Of a stretch of DNA of 32,120 nucleotides, positions 1 through 6,852 are shown in pieces (within the stretch, counting starts at the first letter, position 1; every line of letters starts with the position of its first letter). The stretch is taken from assembly GCA_900315245.1 (NCBI GenBank), contig OMYJ01000003.1, forward strand, positions 1 to 32,120, read 5' to 3'. The notes under the pieces were generated by a model. It was not told the origin of the DNA, ran no database searches, and was given only the letters and a program-made list of their open reading frames with translations. Both the position numbers and the translations under genes were made by a program. Source of the DNA: an uncultured Bacteroidales bacterium. Lineage in GTDB: Bacteria; Bacteroidota; Bacteroidia; Bacteroidales; WCHB1-69.

Positions 1-76
1 AGTCGGCTTGCTTGCCCACTTGTGCATATGGACGGATGTCCATGTAAATATTCTCAAGTATTTGATGGTAGTTCAT
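1..76 (-). CDS. glsA: Glutaminase, N-terminal fragment (gene runs off the window)
   Basis: Reading the minus strand from the ATG at 76-74 gives 25 codons to the window edge. The peptide starts MNYHQILENIY and continues with a DIRPYAQVGKQAD segment. This resembles, from memory, the N-terminus of bacterial glutaminases (GlsA), which open with MNYxxIL and an RPY..G..ADYIPAL stretch. The enzyme hydrolyses glutamine to glutamate and ammonia in the cytoplasm. The serine beta-lactamase-like catalytic core lies outside the window, so the assignment rests on the N-terminus only. It lies 85 bp downstream of the mini-flavoprotein gene on the same strand and may share its transcript. Confidence 0.7.
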   Translation of the reverse strand, partial: MNYHQILENIYMDIRPYAQVGKQAD

Positions 77-161
77 GTCGATTCAGATATTCAAATGTTC
101 CGATTTATCTGTCTATTGGTGTATATTCAATCTTGGCTTCCTATCTTTTTTCATGGCTCGC

Positions 162-380
162 TTATCGGATGAAGTTCATGGGCTGCCACGGTTCGCGCTC
201 CGGATAGGCTGCTGAGGCACCACCACGGCGACAGATGGCCACTGCGCGCACTGGCTTGTTGCCCAACTGCATGATTTCCGCCTCTATGCCGTTCTTTTCA
301 AGTTGTCCGGCAATCTCCGAGAGCGCCGTGAATGTGTTGCCTTTCTGGTTGGCACTACCGTTTAACAATAACACTTTCAT
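162..380 (-). pseudogene. Flavodoxin-family NAD(P)H oxidoreductase, internally deleted 72-residue derivative
   Basis: The first 45 residues begin MKVLLLNGSANQKGNTFTAL, the phosphate-binding start of NADPH-dependent FMN reductases. Residues 46-58 (AVAICRRGGASAA) match a motif that normally lies in the middle of this family of roughly 180 residues, and residues 59-72 (PEREPWQPMNFIR) look like its natural C-terminal tail, which ends in NFIR. The cysteine-rich segment and most of the flavodoxin fold between these blocks are missing, yet the frame is open and ends at a normal stop. I infer two in-frame deletions. Flavin binding is unlikely. A good -7 box remains upstream at 448-455, so the gene may still be transcribed toward glsA. 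The family assignment is from remembered homologues. Confidence 0.65.
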
Positions 381-447
381 TTCTTAGGGGTTTTATTTAT
401 GAATCATTTCTGCTTTCCTGAAGACATTGTTGTTTTCTTTGAGGTGG

Positions 448-455
448 CAAAGATA
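448..455 (-). promoter_or_regulatory. -7 promoter box for the mini-flavoprotein gene
   Basis: The minus strand reads TATCTTTG followed by C, which fits the Bacteroidota -7 consensus TAnnTTTG. It lies 68 bp upstream of the start codon at 380. Confidence 0.6.
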
Positions 456-487
456 CACTTTCCTTTCGACACTCCCGACAAACTCCT

Positions 488-1273
488 TTACAACAGCCGC
501 AGATAAATATCCCTGTCCACATCCTTGAACACATTGAAAACCACCTGCTTGACGCTGCAATCGGGATGTGCGTTCAGGTAGTCTTTGACGGTTTGCACGG
601 CAATTTCGGCGGCCAGCCGGTTCGGGAAACGGAACTCGCCCGTGGAGATGCAGCAGAAGGCGACGCTTTCGAGATCATTTTCATCGGCACACGACATAAT
701 GTTACGGTAACAGGAGGCTAATTGGTCCTTCTGGGATGCCGTCGGGATGCCGTTGGGAATGATCGGCCCGACGGTGTGGATGACATACTTGCACGGCAGG
801 TTGTAGGCCTTGGTGATTTTGGCCTGCCCCGTCGGTTCTAGATGTCCTTGTTGCAGCATCAGCCGGTGACACTCCTCGCGCAGCTGTACGCCCGCTGCGG
901 AATGGATGGCGTTGTCGATGCATCTGTGCAACGGGTGGAAACAGCCCAGCATCTGCGCATTAGCGGCGTTGACGATGGCATCCACGCGGAGACGGGTGAT
1001 GTCGCCCTGCCATAAGAGAATTGAAAATTGAGAATTGATAATTGATAATTGTTGGACGGCATCCAATTCCACCACACCCATCTCCTGCAATTGCGCCTGC
1101 AATTCCTCGTCCTGCAAACGCAGGAACTCCTCGCTGACGGGTTTCGGTTCGCGCACGTTGCGCAGGGCGCGGAACAGGTCGCGCTTGCCTTGCAAATCTT
1201 CGGGAATCCGCATCTCGGCATATTGCGGGTCTTCTTTTATCAAATAATCAATTAAAAAATCTAAACAATTCAT
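488..1273 (-). CDS. Zinc-type macrodomain ADP-ribosyl hydrolase, SirTM partner
   Basis: This 261-residue protein has an N-terminal helical region (1-75) and a macrodomain (about 86-261). Seen motifs are WQGDIT at 88-93, NAAN at 102-105 and the GCFHPLHRCIDN block at 110-121, whose Cys111, His116 and Cys118 match the zinc ligands of the macrodomain subclass paired with SirTM sirtuins. The family removes ADP-ribose from modified proteins. I chose the ATG at 1273 (MNCLDFLIDYL), the usual family start; an upstream ATG at 1300 would add nine residues from a repeat-like spacer. It lies 99 bp downstream of the SirTM gene and is probably co-transcribed. A segment of about ten residues (LSIINSQFSI, 76-85) encoded by an AT-rich repeat lies in the linker and is treated separately. 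The usual GcvH-L and LplA2 partners are not in the window. Confidence 0.85.
   Translation of the reverse strand: MNCLDFLIDYLIKEDPQYAEMRIPEDLQGKRDLFRALRNVREPKPVSEEFLRLQDEELQAQLQEMGVVELDAVQQLSIINSQFSILLWQGDITRLRVDAIVNAANAQMLGCFHPLHRCIDNAIHSAAGVQLREECHRLMLQQGHLEPTGQAKITKAYNLPCKYVIHTVGPIIPNGIPTASQKDQLASCYRNIMSCADENDLESVAFCCISTGEFRFPNRLAAEIAVQTVKDYLNAHPDCSVKQVVFNVFKDVDRDIYLRLL
1018..1051. repeat. AT-rich tandem repeat inserted inside the macrodomain gene
   Basis: The plus strand carries repeated units of the type GAATTGA/TAATTGA, a low-complexity sequence typical of intergenic spacers. Read on the minus strand it encodes LSIINSQFSI in frame, exactly in the linker between the N-terminal region and the macrodomain. 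The flanking coding sequence has normal, GC-richer codon use. Confidence 0.6.
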
Positions 1274-1287
1274 TTTTTTGTTTTTTT

Positions 1288-1367
1288 CACAAATTACCAT
1301 AAATTCATCATGAATTTCCCATCAATATCATTTTTGATAATTTGTGAGAAATTTATGGCAATTCGTG
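1288..1367. repeat. Imperfect inverted-repeat element between sirTM and macrodomain genes
   Basis: Arms CACAAATTACCATAAATT (1288-1305) and AATTTATGGCAATTCGTG (1350-1367) are reverse complements at 16 of 18 positions, separated by 44 bases of AT-rich DNA. It fills the operon spacer, so it would be transcribed as a hairpin. It resembles a small non-coding repeat element rather than a terminator, because no T-run follows the stem. Confidence 0.55.
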
Positions 1368-1372
1368 TTTGT

Positions 1373-2203
1373 TCACAATAGTTTCTCCAAAATTTCTCCG
1401 ATGTCGGCGTTGATCACAATCGACCGGTCCGCGATCTGGTCCACGGTGAACGCCTCGCCGAGGTTGATAGTGGCGTAGGTGGCGTTCGGGTTCTGCATCG
1501 TCCAACGGATGAACGGGATCTTAAAGATGACGGGCGTGTTGCCGCCGCTGCCGAGGTCGAGGAACAACACCCTGCCGTCTTTGTGCCGCCGGATAAATTC
1601 GGTGTATCGTTCCGATGCCGCGTGCCAGCCCTCGTCTTCCACGAAGGTCTCGTCGGCGCGCAGGTTGACCTTCATCGGACCGCCACAGACGGGACAACGG
1701 GGAATCAATTCCGTCGGGATACGCATATCCATCTGTTCCGCAATCATCCGTTTCACCAATTCCTCATTGTCGTAGGTTTTCTGGTGACAAGGTTTCGCGC
1801 ATTGGAACAGGCCGTAGTCTCCCTGCGTGTAGAACAGCCGTTTTTTGTCAAATCCAGCCTTCTGGAACTGGTGATCGACATTGGTGGTGATGACAAAATA
1901 GTCCTTTCCATGCAACAGTTTGACCAGGTTGTCATAGACGGGCTTCGGGGCGGGCACATAGCGGTTGTAGTAGATATGGCGGCTCCAATAGGCCCAATGT
2001 TCCTCCTCGGTGGGAAACGGGTAGAAGCCCGCCGAGTACATGTCGGTGAATCCGTATTGGCGGATGAAGTCGGCAAAGTGCCGCTCGAAGCGTTCCCCGG
2101 AATAGGTGAAGCCCGCCGAGGTTGATAGTCCCGCGCCGGCACCAACGACGATGGCGTCGGTTTCACGTAAGGCTTCTTGTAGTTTTTCAATTTCCGTCAT
2201 CAT
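1373..2203 (-). CDS. SirTM-class sirtuin (protein ADP-ribosyltransferase)
   Basis: The 276-residue protein has a Rossmann NAD-binding start with GAGAGLSTSAGF at 21-32, TTNVDHQF at 106-113 in place of the classical TQNID, and a zinc ribbon with Cys135, Cys139, Cys170 and Cys173. At the position of the catalytic His-Gly of classical sirtuins the sequence is Gln127-Gly128, as I recall for class M sirtuins. These enzymes ADP-ribosylate a target protein, in Firmicutes a lipoylated GcvH-like protein, and the linked macrodomain reverses the mark. A -7 box lies 17 bp upstream at 2220-2227, and the macrodomain gene follows on the same strand. The modified substrate is not evident here. Length and motifs are complete. 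A start at the second ATG (2200) is equally possible. Confidence 0.87.
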   Translation of the reverse strand: MMTEIEKLQEALRETDAIVVGAGAGLSTSAGFTYSGERFERHFADFIRQYGFTDMYSAGFYPFPTEEEHWAYWSRHIYYNRYVPAPKPVYDNLVKLLHGKDYFVITTNVDHQFQKAGFDKKRLFYTQGDYGLFQCAKPCHQKTYDNEELVKRMIAEQMDMRIPTELIPRCPVCGGPMKVNLRADETFVEDEGWHAASERYTEFIRRHKDGRVLFLDLGSGGNTPVIFKIPFIRWTMQNPNATYATINLGEAFTVDQIADRSIVINADIGEILEKLL

Positions 2204-2219
2204 TCATTGTTTTGAAGTG

Positions 2220-2227
2220 CAAAGATA
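2220..2227 (-). promoter_or_regulatory. -7 promoter box of the sirTM-macrodomain operon
   Basis: The minus strand reads TATCTTTG, matching TAnnTTTG, 17 bp upstream of the sirTM start codon. This implies a leader of only about ten bases. Confidence 0.65.
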
Positions 2228-2389
2228 CGATATTTGCCGAAAATGGGCGAGATTTTTTGAAGTAGGCCTTGGTATAGTTTGGGATTCCAATTTACAATGA
2301 ATATACTTTCCGAAAATACCCACTTATTGGGATATTCACACGCTCAGGAAATCGGATTTTTGCCGTCAGAAATATCAAATGGACAGATT

Positions 2390-3016
2390 ATGGGACTTTT
2401 GAGCAAATTTTTCAGCAATGCCAGAAAGCCGGAGGGCTTTTTAGGCAAAATAATGGTGAATGGAATGAACGGCGGCAGTCATGCTGCGATGGCGAATTGG
2501 GCGTTGGAAATGGTGACGATTGGCCGTGACGACCGCATTCTCGACATCGGGTGCGGCGGAGGCGCGAATATCGCCCGGCTGCTGCAACGCACCCTGCGGG
2601 GAACCGTCACGGGTATCGATTTTTCGCCAGTGTCCGTACGGAAATCAACGAAAGTGAACGCCAAAGCCATACAGGAAGGCCGTTGCAGGGTCTTGGAAGG
2701 CAATGTCGCCAACCTCCCGTTCGCCGAAGGCTCGTTCGACTTGGTGACCGCCTTCGAGACCATCTACTTCTGGCCCGATATCGAGCACTGCTTCAACGAG
2801 GTGAAAAGGGTAATGAAACCCGGCAGTCAATTCGTCATTGTCAACGAATCAGACGGCAGCGGCGAAATGGATGCCAAATGGGAGAGCATGATCGAAGGCA
2901 TGCACACCTACACGCCAGAAGAAATCAGGCACCATCTGACGAATGTCGGCTTCCGCGACCTCAACATCACGGTGAACGAAGAAAAGCGGTGGCTGTGCGC
3001 GACGGCGGGGAAATGA
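2390..3016 (+). CDS. Class I SAM-dependent methyltransferase
   Basis: The protein (208 residues from this start) has the SAM-binding motif DIGCGGGAN, an acidic loop GIDFS, and the post-I/II elements NLPFAEGSFDLVTAFETIYFW typical of UbiE/COQ5-like methyltransferases. The substrate is unknown. The start at 2390 (MGLLSKFF) is chosen because relatives begin shortly before the KPEGFLGKxMVNGMN segment and a weak GGACAG lies just upstream. The frame is open further upstream, with an ATG at 2297 that would add 31 residues (MNILSENTHLL...) lacking any recognisable motif, so the longer form cannot be excluded. The gene is cytoplasmic and monocistronic. Its 3' end abuts an SDR relic on the other strand. 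Confidence 0.8.
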   Translation: MGLLSKFFSNARKPEGFLGKIMVNGMNGGSHAAMANWALEMVTIGRDDRILDIGCGGGANIARLLQRTLRGTVTGIDFSPVSVRKSTKVNAKAIQEGRCRVLEGNVANLPFAEGSFDLVTAFETIYFWPDIEHCFNEVKRVMKPGSQFVIVNESDGSGEMDAKWESMIEGMHTYTPEEIRHHLTNVGFRDLNITVNEEKRWLCATAGK

Positions 3017-3022
3017 TCAACC

Positions 3023-3111
3023 GTGTGGTAGATCATCTGGCGGGTCATTCCGCCGTCGATGCAGATGTTCTCGCCGGTGATGAAGCTGGCAATCTTGTTG
3101 TTGAAATCCAT
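3023..3111 (-). pseudogene. SDR gene relic: first 8 codons fused to the C-terminal 20 codons
   Basis: The minus strand starts MDFNNKIA, identical to the start of the SDR gene at 4617-5330, then jumps in frame to FITGENICIDGGMTRQMIYH, the SDR C-terminal segment. The roughly 200 residues between are absent. Both break sites in the intact gene carry GGC and the relic keeps one GGC, which suggests a microhomology deletion. After the shared tail the frame runs on into the antisense of the methyltransferase gene without the SDR stop, so this is unlikely to be a working gene. Confidence 0.75.
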
Positions 3112-3133
3112 ATCTATTTTCAGTTAAAAAACT

Positions 3134-4474
3134 TTATACCTCTGTGAGCAGAAATCCCATATAGAAGGGAAGAGTGAGCAGCTGCCCATCACGTCCAATG
3201 TTATAATCGCCCAACTTGATAGCATCCGTGACGTGATAGACTTCCGGATGTTTCAATATGGTTTTGGTGCTTTTCACATTTCCCGACGACGCTTTCACTT
3301 CCAACAATGTGCATTTTCCTTTATACCGGATGACAAAATCCACTTCCAACCCCGAATCTTTATGAAAATAGTAGAGTTTTCTGCCCATTTTGGACAATAT
3401 GTCTGCCATAAGATTCTCATAGATGGCACCTTTGTAACCTAACAAGTTCCCCTTCAGCACATCTGCTTGGGTTCCATATTCCAGCATGGACATGAAAAGA
3501 CCGGTGTCCTGCATATACACTTTAAAGACATCCTCCTTGGCGTTTCCGTCCAAGGGAAGTTCTGTAACAGACAGATTATAGCAACGTTTTGCAATTCCGG
3601 CATCCTCAATCCATTGCAAACTTTCATAGTATTGGGCTGCCCGCCCCCCCTTCTTTATCACAGAATATTGAAATTTCTTGTTTTCCTTGCTCAGTTGTTT
3701 GGGGATGGATTCGAAACACTCCCGAATACGGTTTTTGAAAGAATCATCCGCATACTTGACCATATCATCCTTATATTCGTCAACAATACCACACTGAATA
3801 TCAACCACTTGTGATATGTTATGCGTGGAAATGAACGTGTTTACCGCCTCGGGCATTCCTCCCACGACCGCATATTGCCGGAGTAGATCGATCATCCTTT
3901 TATGTATGGCCGCTGTGACCGGTGTTTCTGTTTCCAAATGTTTTTTCAACAAGGCGATAATTTCTTCACTTACCCCGTTTGCCCATAAAAATTCTTCAAA
4001 ATCAAGAGGGTACATCTCCACGATGGTCTCATAACCGACAGGAACAGACGACCCCTTGTCCTTCTCTTTCTTCTTGTTTTTGCTCCCATAACCTTTAACT
4101 CCCAATAACGACCCTGTGCAAATGACATCATAGCGGCCGTCCATTTTGAAATATTTCAACGAAGTCCTCGCTTCCGGACAATCCTGAAGTTCATCAAAAA
4201 TTAGGCAAGTCTCGTTAGGGATAAACTTCGCATTTTCAATTATGGCAGACAAGTTCATAATGATGGTGTCCACTGTTTTGGCACCATAAAAGGCCTCCTT
4301 GAAATCAGGATTCTCCACAAAATCCACATATACAAAATGGTTGTAGTGCGTCTTCGCGAACTGTTGAACGGAATAGGTTTTCCCACATTGCCTTACACCT
4401 TTGATTACCAAAGGTTTATGATTGCTATTCCTTTTCCATTCTTCCAAATAGGATTCAATCTTTCTTCTTAACAT
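3134..4474 (-). CDS. AAA ATPase with C-terminal DUF4143 domain
   Basis: The 446-residue protein has a Walker A motif GVRQCGKT at 26-33, Walker B CLIFDELQD at 90-98 and a sensor-like ICTGS segment, followed by a winged-helix region and the C-terminal DUF4143 nuclease-like fold (EVDFVIRYKGKCTLLEVKAS). These abundant Bacteroidota ATPases are of unknown function, although the C-terminal D...E.K arrangement resembles PD-(D/E)XK nucleases. The gene stands alone with its own -7 box at 4502-4509. It is unrelated at the sequence level, beyond family, to the second DUF4143 ATPase at 7799-8947. The start is the only ATG close to the Walker A motif. Confidence 0.88.
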   Translation of the reverse strand: MLRRKIESYLEEWKRNSNHKPLVIKGVRQCGKTYSVQQFAKTHYNHFVYVDFVENPDFKEAFYGAKTVDTIIMNLSAIIENAKFIPNETCLIFDELQDCPEARTSLKYFKMDGRYDVICTGSLLGVKGYGSKNKKKEKDKGSSVPVGYETIVEMYPLDFEEFLWANGVSEEIIALLKKHLETETPVTAAIHKRMIDLLRQYAVVGGMPEAVNTFISTHNISQVVDIQCGIVDEYKDDMVKYADDSFKNRIRECFESIPKQLSKENKKFQYSVIKKGGRAAQYYESLQWIEDAGIAKRCYNLSVTELPLDGNAKEDVFKVYMQDTGLFMSMLEYGTQADVLKGNLLGYKGAIYENLMADILSKMGRKLYYFHKDSGLEVDFVIRYKGKCTLLEVKASSGNVKSTKTILKHPEVYHVTDAIKLGDYNIGRDGQLLTLPFYMGFLLTEV

Positions 4475-4501
4475 GACATTTTTTCAAATGAGTTTCAACG
4501 G

Positions 4502-4509
4502 CAAAGATA
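4502..4509 (-). promoter_or_regulatory. -7 promoter box of the first DUF4143 ATPase gene
   Basis: The minus strand reads TATCTTTG, 28 bp upstream of the start. Directly upstream are two exact copies of TCCCTTGAAAAAGTGT (minus strand; plus positions 4509-4524 and 4542-4557), 33 bp apart, which could be paired binding sites or a local duplication. Confidence 0.6.
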
Positions 4510-4616
4510 CACTTTTTCAAGGGACTTTTTGTTAACACAACACACTTTTTCAAGGGATATTTGTATATGTGTTTGATAACATGTATGTTACGAATTTAAA
4601 AAAGTATTTGCTGTCA

Positions 4617-5330
4617 TCATTCCATTGGCGACAACCTCCACCCGTTGTCCCCGTGGTAGATCATCTGGCGGGTCATTCCGCCGTCTATGCAGATGTTCTC
4701 GCCGGTGATGAAGCCGGCCTTGTCAGAGCAGAGATACAGCACCATGTTGGCGATGTCCAAGGGATTGCCCACACGGCCCGCCGGTTGCTGCACGGCGTCA
4801 GGACCCTCATAGACAGTGTACTGGGTATCGATCCAGCCCGGGGATATGGAGTTGACGCGCACCTTCCCCGCCAGACTGACTGCCAGCGCGTGGGTCAGCG
4901 CGGCGATGCCACCCTTTGCGGCCGTGTAGCTCTCGGTCTGCGGCTGACTCATACGGTCGCGGGAGGAGGAGATGTTCACGATGGCGGCCCCTTCGGCGAA
5001 GTGCGGGGCAAAGAGTTTGGCAAGGTAGAACGGGGCTGTCACGCCCACACTCAGGGCATACTGGAACTCCTCGTAGCTGCACTCCGCAAGCCCCTTCATC
5101 AGCGGCAGGGCATTGTTGACGAGGCAATCCACACGACCGTGCTTCGCAATCACCTCCTTGGCGAAGTGTTCCAGCACATTCTTGTCGGCAAGGTCGCCGA
5201 CGAAGTGGTCGCCTGGCTGCTTGTCGATGACACAAACGGTGGCCCCGGCTTTCCGGAACTCCTCGACGATGCATCGTCCGATGCCCTGCGCGCCGCCCGT
5301 GACGATGGCAATTTTGTTGTTGAAATCCAT
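4617..5330 (-). CDS. Short-chain dehydrogenase/reductase (SDR)
   Basis: The 237-residue protein has the cofactor motif TGGAQGIGR at 11-19, a CLVNNALP segment replacing the usual NNAG, and a catalytic YTAAKGG (Tyr-x3-Lys). The C-terminal ITGENICIDGGMTRQMIY is the typical SDR tail. It is a soluble NAD(P)-dependent oxidoreductase of unknown substrate. The start MDFNNKIAIVTGG is the normal family start. No neighbour explains its pathway. Its 3' tail, encoding about GGMTRQMIYHGDNGWRLSPME, is present in four further places in the window (3023-3111, 6568-6640, 9110-9155, 15182-15240), which makes this the only intact member of a dispersed set. Confidence 0.88.
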   Translation of the reverse strand: MDFNNKIAIVTGGAQGIGRCIVEEFRKAGATVCVIDKQPGDHFVGDLADKNVLEHFAKEVIAKHGRVDCLVNNALPLMKGLAECSYEEFQYALSVGVTAPFYLAKLFAPHFAEGAAIVNISSSRDRMSQPQTESYTAAKGGIAALTHALAVSLAGKVRVNSISPGWIDTQYTVYEGPDAVQQPAGRVGNPLDIANMVLYLCSDKAGFITGENICIDGGMTRQMIYHGDNGWRLSPME

Positions 5331-5344
5331 AATGGTCAGATTTT

Positions 5345-5447
5345 TATTGCTTTAATCTAGTTCATCAGCGAACGTACAACTTCTTTCGTGCGAGAGGGTT
5401 GCAGAAAGCCGGCACATCTCCCGCAACGATGTAGTCCGGGATGGTTC
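5345..5447 (-). other. Short spacer with possible coding relic
   Basis: On the minus strand two overlapping frames look coding-like: one reads GLHRCGRCAGFLQPSRTKEV and ends in a stop near 5355, another reads IPDYIVAGDVPAFCNPLARK. Neither has a start and I do not recognise the source. It is most likely the tail of a lost gene. Confidence 0.3.
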
Positions 5448-5894
5448 TCAAGGTTGGCCGTGTCCTATCGTCATGGTGACGTTTTGCTTTTCGACTTCTC
5501 CTTCGGCAGACAATATCTCTGCACCTTGAACCGCGTTGCCTGTGACAGTCAATTTATATTCAATATGAGAGCCTGCTTGACTCACTCCATCCACTGTGAT
5601 GTTGTCACCCTGCCAAGTACCTTCCACATTGATAGGCACACAATAGTCACATCGCGTGACGACACCCGTCACATCGTTGCCGTTCTTATCCAACACCATA
5701 CTGGCATTGTCTTCACCAATGGTGCCCGTCAGACGGTAGCTTTGGGGATGACTTGCCGTCGGGTCCGTTTCTTTCGGTGCCATCACTTCCGTTGAATCCG
5801 CAACGGCTTCGCCAGCACTTCCTGCCTGCGTTTGCCTGCCACGACAAGCTGTAAGCATTATCAAGGCAAAGATTATCAAAATACTTTTTCTCAT
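5448..5894 (-). CDS. Small lipoprotein, beta-sandwich-like, unknown function
   Basis: The 148-residue protein starts MRKSILIIFALIMLTAC, a signal peptide with a lipobox cysteine at residue 17, followed by a linker rich in Ser, Thr and Glu and then a compact domain with RLTGTIGEDNASMVLDKNG and paired short strands. It is predicted to be anchored in the outer membrane or periplasm. The start at 5894 is chosen over an upstream ATG at 5939 because it begins the signal peptide and lies downstream of the -7 box at 5918-5925. A truncated, frameshifted copy lies at 15963-16306, and the upstream regions of the two copies are also homologous. I do not recognise the family. Confidence 0.75.
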   Translation of the reverse strand: MRKSILIIFALIMLTACRGRQTQAGSAGEAVADSTEVMAPKETDPTASHPQSYRLTGTIGEDNASMVLDKNGNDVTGVVTRCDYCVPINVEGTWQGDNITVDGVSQAGSHIEYKLTVTGNAVQGAEILSAEGEVEKQNVTMTIGHGQP

Positions 5895-5917
5895 ATTTCT
5901 ATCTTCTTTTGAGACGG

Positions 5918-5925
5918 CAAAGGTA
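5918..5925 (-). promoter_or_regulatory. -7 promoter box of the lipoprotein gene
   Basis: The minus strand reads TACCTTTG, fitting TAnnTTTG, 24 bp upstream of the start codon at 5894. The equivalent box in repeat copy 2 reads TACTTTTG. Confidence 0.6.
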
Positions 5926-5941
5926 AAAAAAATCAGCAAGC

Positions 5942-5959
5942 CCGAAACCTCTCTTTCGG
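5942..5959. promoter_or_regulatory. Conserved hairpin between divergent genes, copy 1
   Basis: CCGAAA and TTTCGG flank a CCTCTC loop. A few outer base pairs (GCAA with TTGC) extend the stem. In the second repeat copy the outer stem has changed on both sides (see 16339-16375). It sits upstream of both divergent genes. Confidence 0.45.
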
Positions 5960-6122
5960 AGTTGCAAAATGCGCTTGCAAAACCATGTGAATACCAGCCA
6001 CTTACAACCCAATCGTAAAAAATTCATTTTCAATGTAACGAAATCGGCTTTTTTTGCGACACAATAAGGTGTAAAGGGAAATGTGTGTCAAATCCAGTGA
6101 ACAATCATCAAAAGTATTAAAT

Positions 6123-6554
6123 ATGAAACATTTAAGCATTAAAAACATCACCGTTCTTACCCTCGTCACCATCCTGATGGCGGCCTGCGGCAAAGACAAC
6201 ATGAACAAAGATGCTCTTGTCGGCCAATGGGTCAACACGGCGCAGACGTTCGAAATAACCATCGCAGGACAGGAGTACATCCCAGAAGGATGTATCTGTA
6301 TGGAGTTCACAAACAACAAGGTGTGGATACTCGACTCACGAACGGACTGTCTCCCAGCGTGGCATCGTTATACTCTCTCGAAAAAATCCGGCAAATGGTG
6401 GCTGGAGATTCAAGGAGGTTGCTATAATGGAGGGGTGTTTATAGTGGAAAAGCTCACCAACGACGAGCTGGTGCTGGCACCGTTCTCCAGTGGAGTCGAC
6501 TGGGACTTCCGCTACATCATGAAACGGGACGAGTCATCGATCTGGCCCAATTAG
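6123..6554 (+). CDS. Small lipoprotein, lipocalin-like
   Basis: The 143-residue protein starts MKHLSIKNITVLTLVTILMA followed by an ACGK lipobox, then a domain beginning ALVGQWVNTAQTFEITIAG. Alternating strands with MEFTNNKVWIL, KKSGKWWLEI and ELVLAPF are reminiscent of the small lipocalin-like folds common in Bacteroidota. The start is placed at 6123 because an in-frame ATG at 6081 would put 14 polar residues in front of the signal peptide. The gene is divergent from the lipoprotein gene at 5448-5894. Its upstream region belongs to repeat B and is shared with the unrelated T9SS gene at 16527. The function is unknown. Confidence 0.72.
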   Translation: MKHLSIKNITVLTLVTILMAACGKDNMNKDALVGQWVNTAQTFEITIAGQEYIPEGCICMEFTNNKVWILDSRTDCLPAWHRYTLSKKSGKWWLEIQGGCYNGGVFIVEKLTNDELVLAPFSSGVDWDFRYIMKRDESSIWPN

Positions 6555-6567
6555 CCGTTTATTGCAA

Positions 6568-6640
6568 CCTCCAACCGTTTTCCCTGTGGTAGATCATCGG
6601 CGGGTCATTCCTCCGTCGATGCAGATGTACTCGCCGATAA
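6568..6640 (-). pseudogene. SDR 3'-tail relic
   Basis: The segment matches the 3' end of the SDR gene (plus-strand landmark GGTAGATCATC, then CGGGTCATTC), encoding ICIDGGMTR-like sequence with small deletions, and stops at the TCGCCG corresponding to ITGE. It runs directly into dispersed repeat A. Confidence 0.7.
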
Positions 6641-6852
6641 TCCCTGTTTTTCGCAATGATTTGAGCCGATTCTCAGCGGAGGTTCTTCATTCGCGCCAAC
6701 ATCTCCAACAGTTGGGGTGCCGTGCAAAAATCATCTATCGGAAATCCGCGCAGATCCGCGCGAACCGTGGAGATTTCCCCGCAAAATAGCCATTTATAGG
6801 GATTCCTATTTGACAGAAAATGTGCATTTTTGCGGCGTGAAAGATTAATGTA
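6632..6852. repeat. Dispersed repeat A, copy 1 (upstream region of the ZIP gene)
   Basis: About 220 bp match 9279-9498, including CAATGATTTGAGCCGATTCT, a hairpin region, quasi-repeated ATCCGCG units, TATAGGGATTCCTAT and GCATTTTTGCGGC just before the start codon. Here it ends at the ZIP gene; in copy 2 it ends at an outer-membrane protein gene. The GCATTTTTGC is a plausible -7 element, weaker than consensus. The 6555-6852 gap holds only this repeat and the SDR relic. Confidence 0.85.

Larger units (their letters stand above)
5556..6060. repeat. Long dispersed repeat B, copy 1
   Basis: This stretch of about 505 bp matches 15963-16467 at high identity. It covers the 5' two thirds of the lipoprotein gene and the whole divergent upstream region. 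Past the right edge the two loci hold unrelated plus-strand genes (a lipocalin-like lipoprotein here, a T9SS protein there). Confidence 0.85.

Noticed and set aside
2279..2389. Extended N-terminus of the methyltransferase
   Set aside because: The added residues show no family motif and the family normally starts close to 2390; it is kept only as an alternative.
4569..5360. Plus-strand open frame of 263 codons
   Set aside because: It is antisense to the SDR gene; its apparent pattern reflects reversed SDR codons.
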